50,969 nt of DNA from positions 1-50,969 of the forward strand of contig CAJNDS010000923.1 in NCBI GenBank assembly GCA_905221605.1, in the 5' to 3' direction. The notes below the pieces were generated by a model. It searched no databases. It was not told the origin of the DNA and saw nothing but the letters and a program-made list of their open reading frames with translations. Made by a program: the position numbers and the translations under genes. This stretch comes from Symbiodinium natans. Lineage: Eukaryota > Sar > Dinophyceae > Suessiales > Symbiodiniaceae. Within the stretch, counting starts at the first letter, position 1, and every line of letters begins with the position of its first letter. This document shows, one piece after another, positions 35,489 to 46,700 of this stretch.

Positions 35489-37717
35489 CAGTGCCGGGTC
35501 CGCATGGAGACGTTCCGTCCAGCAACCACCAACCGCGCGTATGCAACGATAAGCGAAGGGTGAGATGTCTGTCGCCTGGGTGTCCTTATCCAGGCACCAG
35601 GCTTGCCGTTCGCCAGTAACGCAGCCCGCGGTGAAGAGACGGATGTCAAGTCCTGGAGTAAAGATGCCCGGGGTAGCGCTGCATTTCCCTTGCACTGTGC
35701 GGAGTCGCCATTTGGCTAGCGCTTCCTGCCGCATTAGACCCCTAAGGAACTCACGTGCTGGCTGAGTGACGGCTCTCCCCTGGTAGGACAGCTGGAACGC
35801 AGGTCCCCCTGAAGGCCACCAAATATCATCCGGCAGGCTGTTGGAGCGTGCCTGAGCACATCCGGCATCCTGACGGTCGTTGCCCTCCACTAAAACTTTG
35901 ATAGTGGCCGTGTCAGGGCCTTGATGACTGCCAATGTCAATACCCACTAAGCCGTGCTCACTGTACGCAATTTCACACAAGGAGCGCGCCCTACCACTCG
36001 GGAGAGGTTCAGAAACCGTCCAGCGTTCCGGCCGCCTGGCCTGGTCAAGTCTCCACCGTGGCGGATTGTCTGCGCCCGTCCAGGAACGAATAAGTTTCCG
36101 TTTAACCGCGCGTAATCGGGACATCAGGTGAACGCATGAAAACCTGAGTAATCTGGTAGGATCACCTTCCGCGCAAGCCCGGAGGAGCGGGAAGAGGGAG
36201 CTTCTGTCGACAACAAGGAGATTCCACCTGTCTGGTCGACTCCAACGCAGGGCAATCAGCATGGCAAAGAACTCCGCAGTGTGGATGTTGGTGTGCTCCC
36301 ACCCGTATCTACGTGGGAGCTTACCGCGGACCTGCGGCAGTACCCTGCCGGTGACATCCCAAGACGACTCCGCAGGCATGAAGCCCCTGGCTTGAGCGGC
36401 AAAAGTACAGCAATTGTCATCCTCCCCTCCGTCCGCATACATGGCAAATTCCTCATTTTGGTGAAACCCTTCTATGGTCGCATCCAGGTGACGAGCACGC
36501 GCGTCGGCTTCAAGATAATCGGGCGACTCCCAGGCACTATCATTCCAATCCTCAGGAATATCCCGTTGTACAACTTGGTGCAAGTCGCATTCGGCTGTCC
36601 AGTCACGTTGCGCTCTGTCCCTGGCCATACCTGCTGCAGTGGCACAAATATGAGCAGGCACTTCGGCCACCTCTTCCACGCCACCCCACAACTCAGGCGA
36701 ATGCCAGGTATCAACCGCGACTCCGCCGTTTCGGAGCGCGGTAACCTTGGAGCGGACCGCGTTGGCCAGTTTCCCGACCCTGCAGTACTTGATAGATGCA
36801 TTGAACCGGCGGGCATCGAAGAGGCCCACCATGTCCGCTGGAGTTGTGCTTTGCAATGAGAAGATTTCATCCAAGATACGGCCTACAGTGCGGTCCATGC
36901 TCGCAGTGATGAAGACCCCGTAACCGGCAAGGAACTCCAGCGCACGAAGAACTACTCCATCCTGGCAGTCCACCTCTGTGGGGTCCTGGAGCATAGCTGT
37001 CCTAAAGGAATCGCGTGCCAACTGACCCACCAGCAGGGGGCTGTTGAGGAGTCGAAGGAGTTCTGCCGCCAATGCTCCCAGCACTGATTCCACAGTCGAG
37101 CATAGTTGCAACCCACCTGCGTGACGAGGGGCCATGAGTCCTACCCGTTCGGCAGTGGAACGCACGCGCAGAGCTCTCAACAGAAGGCGCTGAACATCAG
37201 CATCGTGTCGATGGAGGAGGACCGGAAGAGGTATCCCAATCAACGGAGCATAGTTGATGTGGCCAATGCCGAAAAATTGTGCACTCATGATCAATTCATC
37301 CCAGCTCAAACGCCTAGTGCTGAGCCGCCGCCTCAGATTGTCCAGCTTGTCCTGCAAATCCGCTGCCGCCATGGTGTTGCGGTCTTCGAATGTTCCCCTC
37401 TTGCCCAAGAGTTTCTCAGTGTCGCCTTCCCGGGCGCGCGGCAAGAATTCGTTGCGAGCGCCACCTGTCCAAATGTCGAATCCGGAGACCGGAACTCCTT
37501 CCATCGTGAGCCCAATGTTCTCACCCTCCAGGGAGCCCATCATGTCCTCCCAATCCGTACAAAGAGCTGAGAATTTATCCCACGCGTATCCGACTCCTGT
37601 GAGCATGCTACCAACATGGAGGTCACGCAAAAGATGCCGTAGTTGCCACACTCCTTGGGCGTAATGCTCCGAATCGTCTACGAAACCGGCTACTGCCACT
37701 CTTCGCCCAGCAGAGGT
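35486..37717 (-). CDS. partial reverse transcriptase / RNase H region
   Basis: This 743-residue open segment begins at the insertion boundary, with no native start codon. Eleven residues in is the RT motif C, FVDD (37673-37684), whose aspartates bind catalytic metal. About 190 residues further on is the thumb-like signature GGLQL (37103-37117) with a following leucine-rich stretch ending LLNSP. An RNase H domain follows: first acidic residue in YADGG (Asp codon 36431-36433), Glu in HTAEFF (36272-36274), Asp in LLVVDRSS (36206-36208) and last Asp in GNDRQDAGC (35867-35869). All four acidic positions expected of the RNase H fold are present, although the domain is longer than the usual 130-150 residues. 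The frame ends at TAG (35486-35488), and the same frame continues beyond it. In an intact element this region would copy element RNA and degrade the RNA strand. Predicted non-functional here because the RT palm is truncated. Confidence 0.87.
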   Translation of the reverse strand, partial: TSAGRRVAVAGFVDDSEHYAQGVWQLRHLLRDLHVGSMLTGVGYAWDKFSALCTDWEDMMGSLEGENIGLTMEGVPVSGFDIWTGGARNEFLPRAREGDTEKLLGKRGTFEDRNTMAAADLQDKLDNLRRRLSTRRLSWDELIMSAQFFGIGHINYAPLIGIPLPVLLHRHDADVQRLLLRALRVRSTAERVGLMAPRHAGGLQLCSTVESVLGALAAELLRLLNSPLLVGQLARDSFRTAMLQDPTEVDCQDGVVLRALEFLAGYGVFITASMDRTVGRILDEIFSLQSTTPADMVGLFDARRFNASIKYCRVGKLANAVRSKVTALRNGGVAVDTWHSPELWGGVEEVAEVPAHICATAAGMARDRAQRDWTAECDLHQVVQRDIPEDWNDSAWESPDYLEADARARHLDATIEGFHQNEEFAMYADGGEDDNCCTFAAQARGFMPAESSWDVTGRVLPQVRGKLPRRYGWEHTNIHTAEFFAMLIALRWSRPDRWNLLVVDRSSLFPLLRACAEGDPTRLLRFSCVHLMSRLRAVKRKLIRSWTGADNPPRWRLDQARRPERWTVSEPLPSGRARSLCEIAYSEHGLVGIDIGSHQGPDTATIKVLVEGNDRQDAGCAQARSNSLPDDIWWPSGGPAFQLSYQGRAVTQPAREFLRGLMRQEALAKWRLRTVQGKCSATPGIFTPGLDIRLFTAGCVTGERQAWCLDKDTQATDISPFAYRCIRAVGGCWTERLHADPAL

Positions 37718-37730
37718 TACTCGGATGAGA
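37718..37730 (+). repeat. target-site duplication, right copy
   Basis: TACTCGGATGAGA abuts the truncated 5' end of the element. The bases before the duplication differ from the left copy (GT here, AG on the left), so the match is 13 bp and no more. Because the target is a satellite, unequal exchange could mimic this, but the exact abutment to both element ends favours a true duplication. Confidence 0.78.
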
Positions 37731-38859
37731 TTTGAATAGGTTTGGTGTGGCAGGCACAGTACTCGGATGAGATTTGAATAGGTTTGGTGTGGCAGGCACA
37801 GTACTCGGATGAGATTTGAATAGGTTTGGTGTGGCAGGCACAGTACTCGGATGAGATTTGAATAGGTTTGGTGTGGCAGGCACAGGACTCGGATGAGATT
37901 TGAATAGGTTTGGTGTGGCAGGCACAGTACTCGGATGAGATTTGAATAGGTTTGGTGTGGCAGGCACAGTACTCGGATGAGATTTGAATAGGTTTGGTGT
38001 GGCAGGCACAGTACTCGGATGAGATTTGAATAGGTTTGGTGTGGCAGGCACAGTACTCGGATGAGATTTGAATAGGTCTGTTGTGGCAGGCACAGTACTC
38101 GGATGAGATTTGAGTAGGTTTGGTGTGGCAGGCACAGTACTCGGATGAGATTTGAATAGGTTTGATGTGGCAGGCACAGTACTCGGATGAGATTTGAATA
38201 GGTTTGGTGTGGCAAGCACAGTACTCGGATGAGATTTGAATAGGTTTGGTGTGGCAGGCACAGTACTCGGATGAGATTTGAATAGGTTTGGTGTGGCAGG
38301 CACAGTACTCGGATGAGATTTGACTAGGTTTGGTGTGGCAGGCACAGTACTCGGAGAGCTGTTTTGAATAGGTTTTGGGTGGGCACAGGCACAGTACTCG
38401 GATGAGAGGAATAGGTTTTGGTTTGGGCAGCACAGTACTCGGATGAGATTGAAAAGGTTGGTGTGGCAGGCACAGTACTCGGATGAGGATTGGAATAGAT
38501 TTGGTGTGGCCGGCACAGTACTCGGATGAGATTTGAAGTGAGATTTTGAGGGGGATAGGTTTGATGAGATTTGAAAGTGGTGTGGAAGGCACAGTACTTG
38601 GATGAGATTTGAATAGGTTTGGTGTGGCAGGCACAGTACTCGGATGAGATTTGAATAGGTTTGGTGTGGCCGGCACAGTACTTGGATGAGATTTGAATAG
38701 GTTTGGTGTGGCAGGCACAGTACTCGGATGAGATTTGAATAGGTTTGGTGTGGCAGGCACAGTTCTCGGATGAGATTTGAATAGGTTTGGTGTGGCAGGC
38801 ACAGTACTCGGATGAGATTTGAATAGATTTGGTGTGGCAGGCACAGTACTCGGAATAGA

Positions 38860-40680
38860 TTTGAATGGGCTCAGTGTGGTGGAGTAGCAAGCGCAATACT
38901 CGGATGAGATTTGAATGGGATTGGTATGGCAGGCACAGTACTCGGATGAGATTTGAATAGGTTTGGTGTGGCAGGCACAGTGCTCGGATGAGATTTGAAT
39001 AGGTTTGGTGTGGCAGGCACAGTACTCGGATGAGATTTGTTTGGGTTCAGTGTGGTGGAGTAGCAAGTGCAATACTCGGATGAGATTTGAACAGGTTTGG
39101 TGTGGCAGGCACAGTACTCGGATGAGATTTGAGTGAGGTTTGAACAGGTTTGGTGTGGCAGGCACAGTACTCGGATGAGATTTGAATAAGTTTGGTGTGG
39201 CAGGCACAGTACTCGGATGAGACTTGAATGGGTGTGGTGTGGCAGGCAATACGGATGAGATTTGAATAGGTTTGGTGTGGCAGGCACAGTACTCGGATGA
39301 GATTTGAATAGGTTTGGTGTGGCAGGCACAGTACTCGGATGAGATTTGAATAGGTTTGGTGTGGCAGGCACAGTCTCGGATGAGATTTGAATAGGTTTGG
39401 TGTGGCAGGCACAGTACTCGGATGAGATTTGCATAGGTTTGGTGTGGCAGGCACAGTACTCGAATGAGATTTGCATAGGTTTGGTGTGGCAGGCACAGTA
39501 CTCGGATGAGACTTGAATAGGTTTGATGTGGCAGGCACAGTACTCGGATGAGACTTGAATAGGTTTGGTGTGGCAGGCACAGTACTCGGATGAGATTTGA
39601 ATAGGTTTGGTGCAGGCACAGCTATGGGAGAGATGGGATAGGTTTGGTGTGGCAGGCACACTCGGATGAGATTTGAATAGGTTTGGTGTGGCAGGCACAG
39701 TACTCGGATGAGATTTGAATAGGTTTGGTGTGGCAGGCACAGTACTCGGATGAGATTTGAATAGGTTTGGTGTGGCAGGCACAGTACTCGGATGAGATTT
39801 GCATAGGTTTGGTGTGGCAGGCACAGTACTCGGATGAGACTTGAATAGGTTTGATGTGGCAGGCACAGTACTCGGATGAGATTTGAATAGGTTTGGTGTG
39901 GCAGGCACAGTACTCGGATGAGATTTGATTGGGTTCAGTGTGGTGGAGTAGCAAGCGCAATACTCGGATGAGATTTGAATGGGATTGGTATGGCAGGCTC
40001 AGTACTCGAATGAGATTTGAATAGTGTTGGTGTGGCAGGCACCGTACTCGGATGAGATTTGAATCGGTTTGGTGTGGCAGGCACAGTTCTCGGATGAGAT
40101 TTGAATAGGTTTGGTGTGGCAGGCACAGTACTCGGATGAGATTCGAATAGGTTTGGTGTGGCAGGCACAGTACTCGGATGAGATTTGAGTGAGATTTGAA
40201 TAGGTTTGGTGTGGCAGGCACAGTACTCGGATGAGATTTGAATAGTTTGGTGAGGCAGGCACAGTACTCGGATGAGATTTGAGTGAGATTTGAATAGGTT
40301 TGGTGTGGCAGGCACAGTACTCGGATGAGATTTGAATAGGTTTGGTGTGGCAGGCACAGTACTCGGATGAGATTTGAATAGGTTTGGTGTGGCAGGCACA
40401 GTACTCGGATGAGATTTGAATAGGTTTGGTGTGGCAGGTGCAGTACTCGGATGAGATTTGAATAGGTTTGGTGTGGCAGGCACAGTACTCGGATGAGATT
40501 TGAATAGGTTTGGTGTGGCAGGAACAGTACTCGGATGAGATTTGAATGGGATTGGTATGGCAGGCACAGTATTCGGATGAGATTTGAACAGGTTTGGTGT
40601 GGCAGGCACAGTACTCGGATGAGATTTGGGTGAGATTTGCATAGGTTTGGTGTGGCAGGCATAGTACTCGGATGAGATTT
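38860..40680 (+). repeat. satellite zone with local variant units
   Basis: This zone carries units not seen elsewhere in the window: TCAGTGTGGTGGAGTAGC followed by AAGTGCAATACTCGG or AAGCGCAATACTCGG (near 38870, 39047 and 39936), GAATGGGATTGGTATGGC (near 38914, 39978 and 40547) and several 53-bp units. The sharing of rare variants at about 1-kb spacing indicates a local higher-order repeat beside the GAATGGG domain. Confidence 0.75.
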
Positions 40681-40739
40681 GAATAGGTTTGGTGTGGCAG
40701 GCACAGTACTCGGATGAGATTTGAGTGAGATTTGAATAG

Positions 40740-43700
40740 GTGTGGATGAGATTTGAATGGGTTTGGTGTGGCAGGCACAGTAATCGGATGAGATTTGAAT
40801 GGGTTTGGTGTGGCAGGCACAGTACTCGGATGAGATTTGAATGGGTTTGGTGTGGCAGGCACAATACTCGGATGAGATTTGAATGGGTTTGGTGTGGCAG
40901 GCACAGTACTCGGATGAGATTTGAATGGGTTTGGCAGGCACAGTACTCGGATGAGATTTGAATGGGTTTGGTGTGGCAGGCACAGTACTCGGATGAGATT
41001 TGAATGGGTTTGGTGTGGCAGGCACAGTACTCGGATGAGATTTGAATGGGTTTGGTGGGGCAGGCACAGTACTCGGATGAGATTTGAATGGGTTTGGTGT
41101 GGCAGGCACAGTACTCGGATGAGATTTGAATGTGTTTGGTGTGGCAGGCACAATACTCGGATGAGATTTGAATGGGTTTGGTGTGGCAGGAACAGTACTC
41201 GGATGAGATTTGAATGGGTTTGGTGTGGCAGGCACAGTACTCGGATGAGATTTGAATGGGTTTGGTGTGGCAGGCACAGTACTCGGATGAGATTTGAATG
41301 GGTTTGGTGTGGCAGGCACAGTACTCGGATGAGATTTGAATGGGTTTGGTGTGGCAGGCATAGTACTCGGATGAGATTTAAATGGGTTTGGTGTGGCAGG
41401 CACAGTACTCGGATGAGATTTGAATGGGTTTTGTGTGGCAGGCACCGGACTCGGATGTGATTTTGAATGGGTTTGGTGTGGCAGGCAGTACTCGGGTGAG
41501 ATTTGAATGGGTTTGGCGTGGCAGGCACAGTACTCGGATGAGATTTGAGTGGTTTGGTGTGGCACAGGCACAGTACTCGGATGAGACTTGAGTGGGTTTG
41601 GTGTGGTAGGCACAGTACTCGGTTGAGATTTGAATGGGTTTGGTGTGGCAGGCACAGTGCTCGGTATGAGATTCGAATTGGTTTGGTGTGGCAGGCACAG
41701 TGCTCGGATGAGATTTGAATGTTTTGGTGTGGCAGGCACAGTACTCGGATGAGATTTGAATGGGTTTGGTGTGGCAGGCAGGCACAGTGCTCGGATGAGA
41801 TTTGAATGGGTTTGGTTTGACAGGCGCGGTACTCGGATGAGATTTGAATGGGTTTGGTGTGGCAGGCACAGTACTCGGATGAGATTTGAATGGGTTTGGT
41901 GTGGCAGGCACAGGACTACTCGGATGAGATTTGAATGCGTTTGGTGTGGCAGGCACAGTACTCGGATGAGATTTGAATGGGTTTGGAGTGGGAGGCACAG
42001 TACTCGGATGAGATTTGAATGGGTTTGGTGTGGCAGGCACAGTACTCGGATGAGATTTGAATGGGTTTGGTGTGGCAGGCACAGTACTCGGATGAGATTT
42101 GAATGGGTTTGGTGTGGCAGGCACAGTACCCGGATGAGATTTGAATGGGTTAGGCACAGTACTCGGATGAGATTTGAATGGGTTTGGTGTGGCAAGCACA
42201 GTACTCGGATGATATTTGAATGGGTTTGGTGTGGCAGGCACAGTAGTCGGATGAGATTTGAATGGGTTTGGTGTGGCAGGCAAAGTACTCGGATGAGAAC
42301 TGAATGGGCTTGGTGTGGCAGGCACAGTACTCGGATGAGATTTGAATGGGTTTGGTGTGGCAGGCACAGTACTCGGATGAGATTTGAATGGGTTTGGTGT
42401 GGCAGGCACAGTACTCGGATGAGATTTGGATGGGTTTGGTGTGGCAGGCACAGTACTCGGATGAGATTTGAATGGGTTTGGTGTGGCAGGCGCAGTACTC
42501 GGATGAGATTTGAATGGGTTTGGTGTGGCAGGCACAGTACTCGGATGAGATTTGAATGGGTTTGGTGTGGCAGGCACAGTACTCGGATGAGATTTGAATG
42601 GGTTTGGTGTGGCAGGCACAATACTCGGATGAGATTTGAATGGTTAAGTGTGGCAGGCACAGTACTCGGATGAGATTTGAATGGGTTTGGTGAGGCAGGC
42701 ACAATACTCGAATGAGATTTGAATGGGTTCGGTGTGGCAGACACAGTACTCGGATGAGATTTGAATGGGTTTGGTGTGGCAGGCACAGTACTCGGATGAG
42801 ATACAGTACTCGGATGAGATTTGAGTGGGTTTCGTGCGGCAGGCACAGTACTCGGATGAGATTTGAATGGGTTTGGTGCGGCAGGCACAGTACTCGGATG
42901 AGATTTGAATGGGTTTGGTGTGGCAGGAACAGTACTCGGATGAGATTTGAATGGGTTTGGTGTGGCAGGCACAGTTCTCGGATGAGATTTTGAATGGGTT
43001 TGGTGTGGCAGGCACAGTACTCGGATGAGATTTGAATGGGTTTGGTGTGGCAGGCACAGTACTCGGATGAGATTTGAATGGGTTTGGTGTGGCAGGCACA
43101 GTACTCGGATGAGATTTGAATGGGTTTGGTGTGGCCGGCACAATACTCGGATGAGATTTGAATGGGTTTGGTGTGGCAGGCACAGTACTCGGATGAGATT
43201 TGAATGGGTTTGGTGTGACAGGCACAGTACTCGGATGAGATTTGAATGGGTTTGGTGTGGCAGGCACAGTACTCGGATGAGATTTGAATGGGTTTGGTGT
43301 GGCAGGCACAGTACTCGGATGAGATTTGAATGGGTTTGGTGTGGCAGGCACAGTACTCGGATGAGATTTGAATGGGTTTGGGTGGCAGGCACAGTACTCG
43401 GATGAGATTTGAATGGGTTTGGTGTGGCAGGCACAGTACTCGGATGAGATTTGAATGGGTTTGCTGCTCGGATGAGATTTGAATGGGTTTGGTGTGGCAG
43501 GCACAGTACTCGGATGAGATTTGAGTGGGTTTCGTGCGGCAGGCACAGTACTCGGATGAGATTTGAATGGGTTTGGCAGGCACAGTACTCGGATGAGATT
43601 TGAATGGGTTTGGTGTGGCAGGCACAGTACTCGGATGAGATTTGAATGGGTTTGGTGTGGCAGGCACAGTACTCGGATGAGATTTGAATGGGTTTGGTGT

Positions 43701-46700
43701 GGCAGGAACAGTACTCGGATGAGATTTGAATGCGGTTTGGGGCAAGCACAGTACTCGAGAGATTATTTGAATGGTTGGGTTTGTGGCAGGCACAGTACTC
43801 GGATGAGATTTGAATGTGTTGGTGTGGCGGCACAGTACTCGGATGAGATTTGAATGGGTGTGGTGTGGAAGGCACAGTACTCGGATGAGATTTGAATGGG
43901 TTTGGTGTGGCAGGCACAGTACTCGGATGAGATTTGAATGGGTTTGGTGTGGCAGGCACAGTACTCGGATGAGATTTGAATGGGTTTGGTGTGGCAGACA
44001 CAGTACTCGGATGAGATTTAAATTGGTGTGGTGTGGGCAGGCACAGTACTCGGATGAAATTTGAATGGATTTTGTGTGGCAGGCACAGTACTCGGATGAG
44101 ATTTGAATGGGTTTGGTGTGGCAGGCACAGAACTCGGATGAGATTTGAATGGGTTTGGTGTGGCAGGCAAGACTCGGATGAGATTTGAATGGGTTTGGTG
44201 TGGCAGGCACAGTACTCGGATGAGATTTGAATGGGTTTGGTGTGACAGGCACAGTACTCGGATGAGATTTGAATGGTTTTGGTGTGGCAGACACAGTACT
44301 CGGATGAGATTTGAATGTGTTTGGTGTGGCAGGCACAGTGCTCGGATGAGATTTGAATGGGCTTGGTGTGGCAGGCACAGTACGAGATTTGAATGGGTTT
44401 GGTGTGGCAGGCACAGTACTCGGATGAGATTTGAATGGGTTTGGTGTGGCAGGCACAGTACTCGGATGAGATTTGAATGGGTTTGGTGTGGCAGGCACAG
44501 TACTCGGATGAGATTTGAATGGGTTTGGTGTGGCAGGCACAGTACTCGGATGAGATTTGAGTGGGTTTCGTGCGGCAGGCACAGTACTCGGATGAGATTT
44601 GAATGGGTTTGGCAGGCACAGTACTCGGATGAGATTTGAATGGGTTTGGTTTGCAGGCACAGTACTCGGATGAGATTCGAATGGGTTCCGTGTGGCAGGC
44701 ACAGCACTCGGATGAGATTTGAATGGGTTTGGTGTGGCAGGCACAGTACTCGGATGAGGGGTTTGGTGTGGCAGGCACAGTACTCGGATGAGATTTGAAT
44801 GGGTTTGGTGTGGCAGGCACAGTACTCGGATGAGATTTGAATGGGTTTGGTGCGGCAGGCACAGCACTCGGATGAGATTTGAATGGGTTTGGTGTAGCAG
44901 GCACAGTACTCGGATGTTATTTGAATGGGTTTGGTGTGGCACAGTACTCGGATGAGATTTGGATGGGTTTGGTGTGGCAGGCGCGGTACTCGGATGAGAT
45001 TTGAATGGGTTTGGTGTGGCAGGCACAGTACTCGGATGAGATTTGAATGGGTTTGGTGTGGCAGGCACAGTACTCGGATGAGATTTGAATGGGTTTGGTG
45101 TGGCAGGCACAGTACTCGGATGAGATTTGAATGGGTTTGGTGTGGCAGGCACAGCACTCGGATGAGATTTGAATGGGTTTGGTGTGGCAGGCACAGTACT
45201 CGGATGAGATTTGAATGGGTTTGGTGTGGCAGGCACAGTACTCGGATGAGATTTGGATGGGTTTGGTGTGGCAGGCGCGGTACTCGGATGAGATTTGAAT
45301 GGGTTTGGTGTGGCAGGCACAGTACTCGGATGAGATTTGAATGGGTTTGGTGTGGCAGGCACCGTACTCGGATGAGATTTGAATGGGTTTGGTGTGGCAG
45401 GCACAGTACTCGGATGAGATTTGAATGGGTTTGGTGTGGCAGGCACAGTACTCGGAGGAGATTTGAATGGGTTCGGTGTGGCAGGCACAGTACTCGGATG
45501 AGATTTGAATGGGTTTGGTGTGGCAGGCACAGTACTCGGATGTTATTTGAATGGGTTTGGTGTGGCAGGCACAGTACTCGGATGAGATTTGAATGGTTTG
45601 GTGTGGCAGGCACAGTACTCGGATGAGATTTGAACGGGTTTGGTGTGGCAGGCACAATACTCGAATGAGATTTGAATGGGTTTGGTGTGGCAGACACAGT
45701 ACTCGGATGAGATTTGAATGGGTTTGGTGTGGCAGGCACAGTACTCGGATGAGATTTGAATGGGTTTGGTGTGGCAGGCACAGTAATCGGATGAGATTTG
45801 AATGGGTTTGGTGCGGCAGGCACAGTATACTCGGATGAGATTTGAATGGGTTTGGTGCGGCAGGCACAGTACTCGGATGAGATTTGAATGGGTTTGGTGT
45901 GGCAGGAACAGTACTCGGATGAGATTTGAATGGGTTTGGTGTGGCAGGCACAGAACTCGGATGAGATTTGAATGGGTTTGGTGTGGCAGGCACAGTACTC
46001 GGATGAGATTTGAATGGGTTTGGTGTGGCAGGCAAAGTACTCGGATGAGAACTGAATGGGTTTGGTGTGGCAGGCACAGTCCTCGGATTTTATTTGACTG
46101 GGTTTGGTGTGGCAGGCACAGTACTCGGATGAGATTTGGATGGGTTTGGTCTGGCAGGCACAGTACTCGGATGAGATTTGAATGGGTTTGGTTTGCAGGC
46201 ACAGTACTCGGATTTGAATGGGTTTGGTGTGGCAGGCACAGTACTCGGATGAGATTTGAATGGGTTTGGTGCGGCAGGCACAGTACTCGGATGAGATTTG
46301 AATGGTTTGGTGTGGCAGATTTGAATGGGTTTGGTGTGGCAGGCACAGTACTCGGATGAGATTTGAATGGGTTTGGTGTGGCAGGCACAGTACTCGGATG
46401 AGATTTGAGTGGGGTTGGTGTGGCAGGCACAGTACTCGGATGAGATACAGTACTCGGATGAGATTTGAATGGGTTTGGTGCGGCAGGCACAGTACTCGGA
46501 TGAGATTTGAATGGGTTTGGTGCGGCAGGCACAGTACTCGGATGAGATTTGAATGGGTTTGGTGTGGCAGGCACAGTACTCGGATGAGATTTGAATGGGT
46601 TTGGTGTGGCAGGCACAATACTCGGATGAGATTTGAATGGGTTTGGTGCGGCAGGCACAATACTCGAATGAGATTTGAATGGGTTTGGTGTGGCAGGCAC

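Larger units (their letters stand above)
33583..37717 (-). mobile_element. 5'-truncated LINE-type (non-LTR) retrotransposon
   Basis: A single minus-strand element of about 4.1 kb sits inside the satellite. Order in the sense direction: RT catalytic motif FVDD (37673-37684), RT thumb, RNase H, CCHC zinc knuckle, long C-terminal extension with a Cys-rich cluster, TGA at 33917, a short 3' UTR, then a (ACCTC)10 tail. No integrase, protease or LTR is visible. The endonuclease, the palm upstream of FVDD and any ORF1 are missing, which is typical 5' truncation by incomplete target-primed reverse transcription. A 13-bp direct repeat flanks it. Features seen directly are the motifs, tail and flanking repeat; the LINE assignment follows from RT plus RNase H plus zinc knuckle without LTRs. 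The clade is not determined. Confidence 0.9.
33917..37717 (-). pseudogene. retrotransposon pol, truncated, one in-frame TAG
   Basis: One reading frame of 1,267 codons runs from the 5' truncation point at 37717 to TGA at 33917-33919. It has no frameshift and only one internal stop, TAG at 35486-35488. The frame is fused at its start to open satellite sequence (back to 38215), which is accidental. The gene cannot make an active enzyme because nearly all of the RT domain upstream of the catalytic aspartates is missing. The single lesion in 3.8 kb suggests a fairly recent insertion. The two halves are described separately. Confidence 0.88.

Noticed and set aside
36281-37664. Plus-strand open frames of 130-190 codons opposite the RT/RNase H region
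   Set aside because: The minus strand carries the catalytic motifs in order; the plus frames lack any family signature.
33583-37717. LTR retrotransposon or retrovirus-like element
   Set aside because: No terminal repeats, integrase or protease. RT, RNase H, CCHC knuckle, simple tail and 5' truncation fit a non-LTR element.
39622-44904. Giant repeat protein (1,760 codons open on the minus strand) and similar long frames throughout the satellite
   Set aside because: The unit length is divisible by three and its minus strand has no stop in any frame, so all three frames are open by construction. Frames switch at 53-bp units and indels, with no sign that one frame is preserved.
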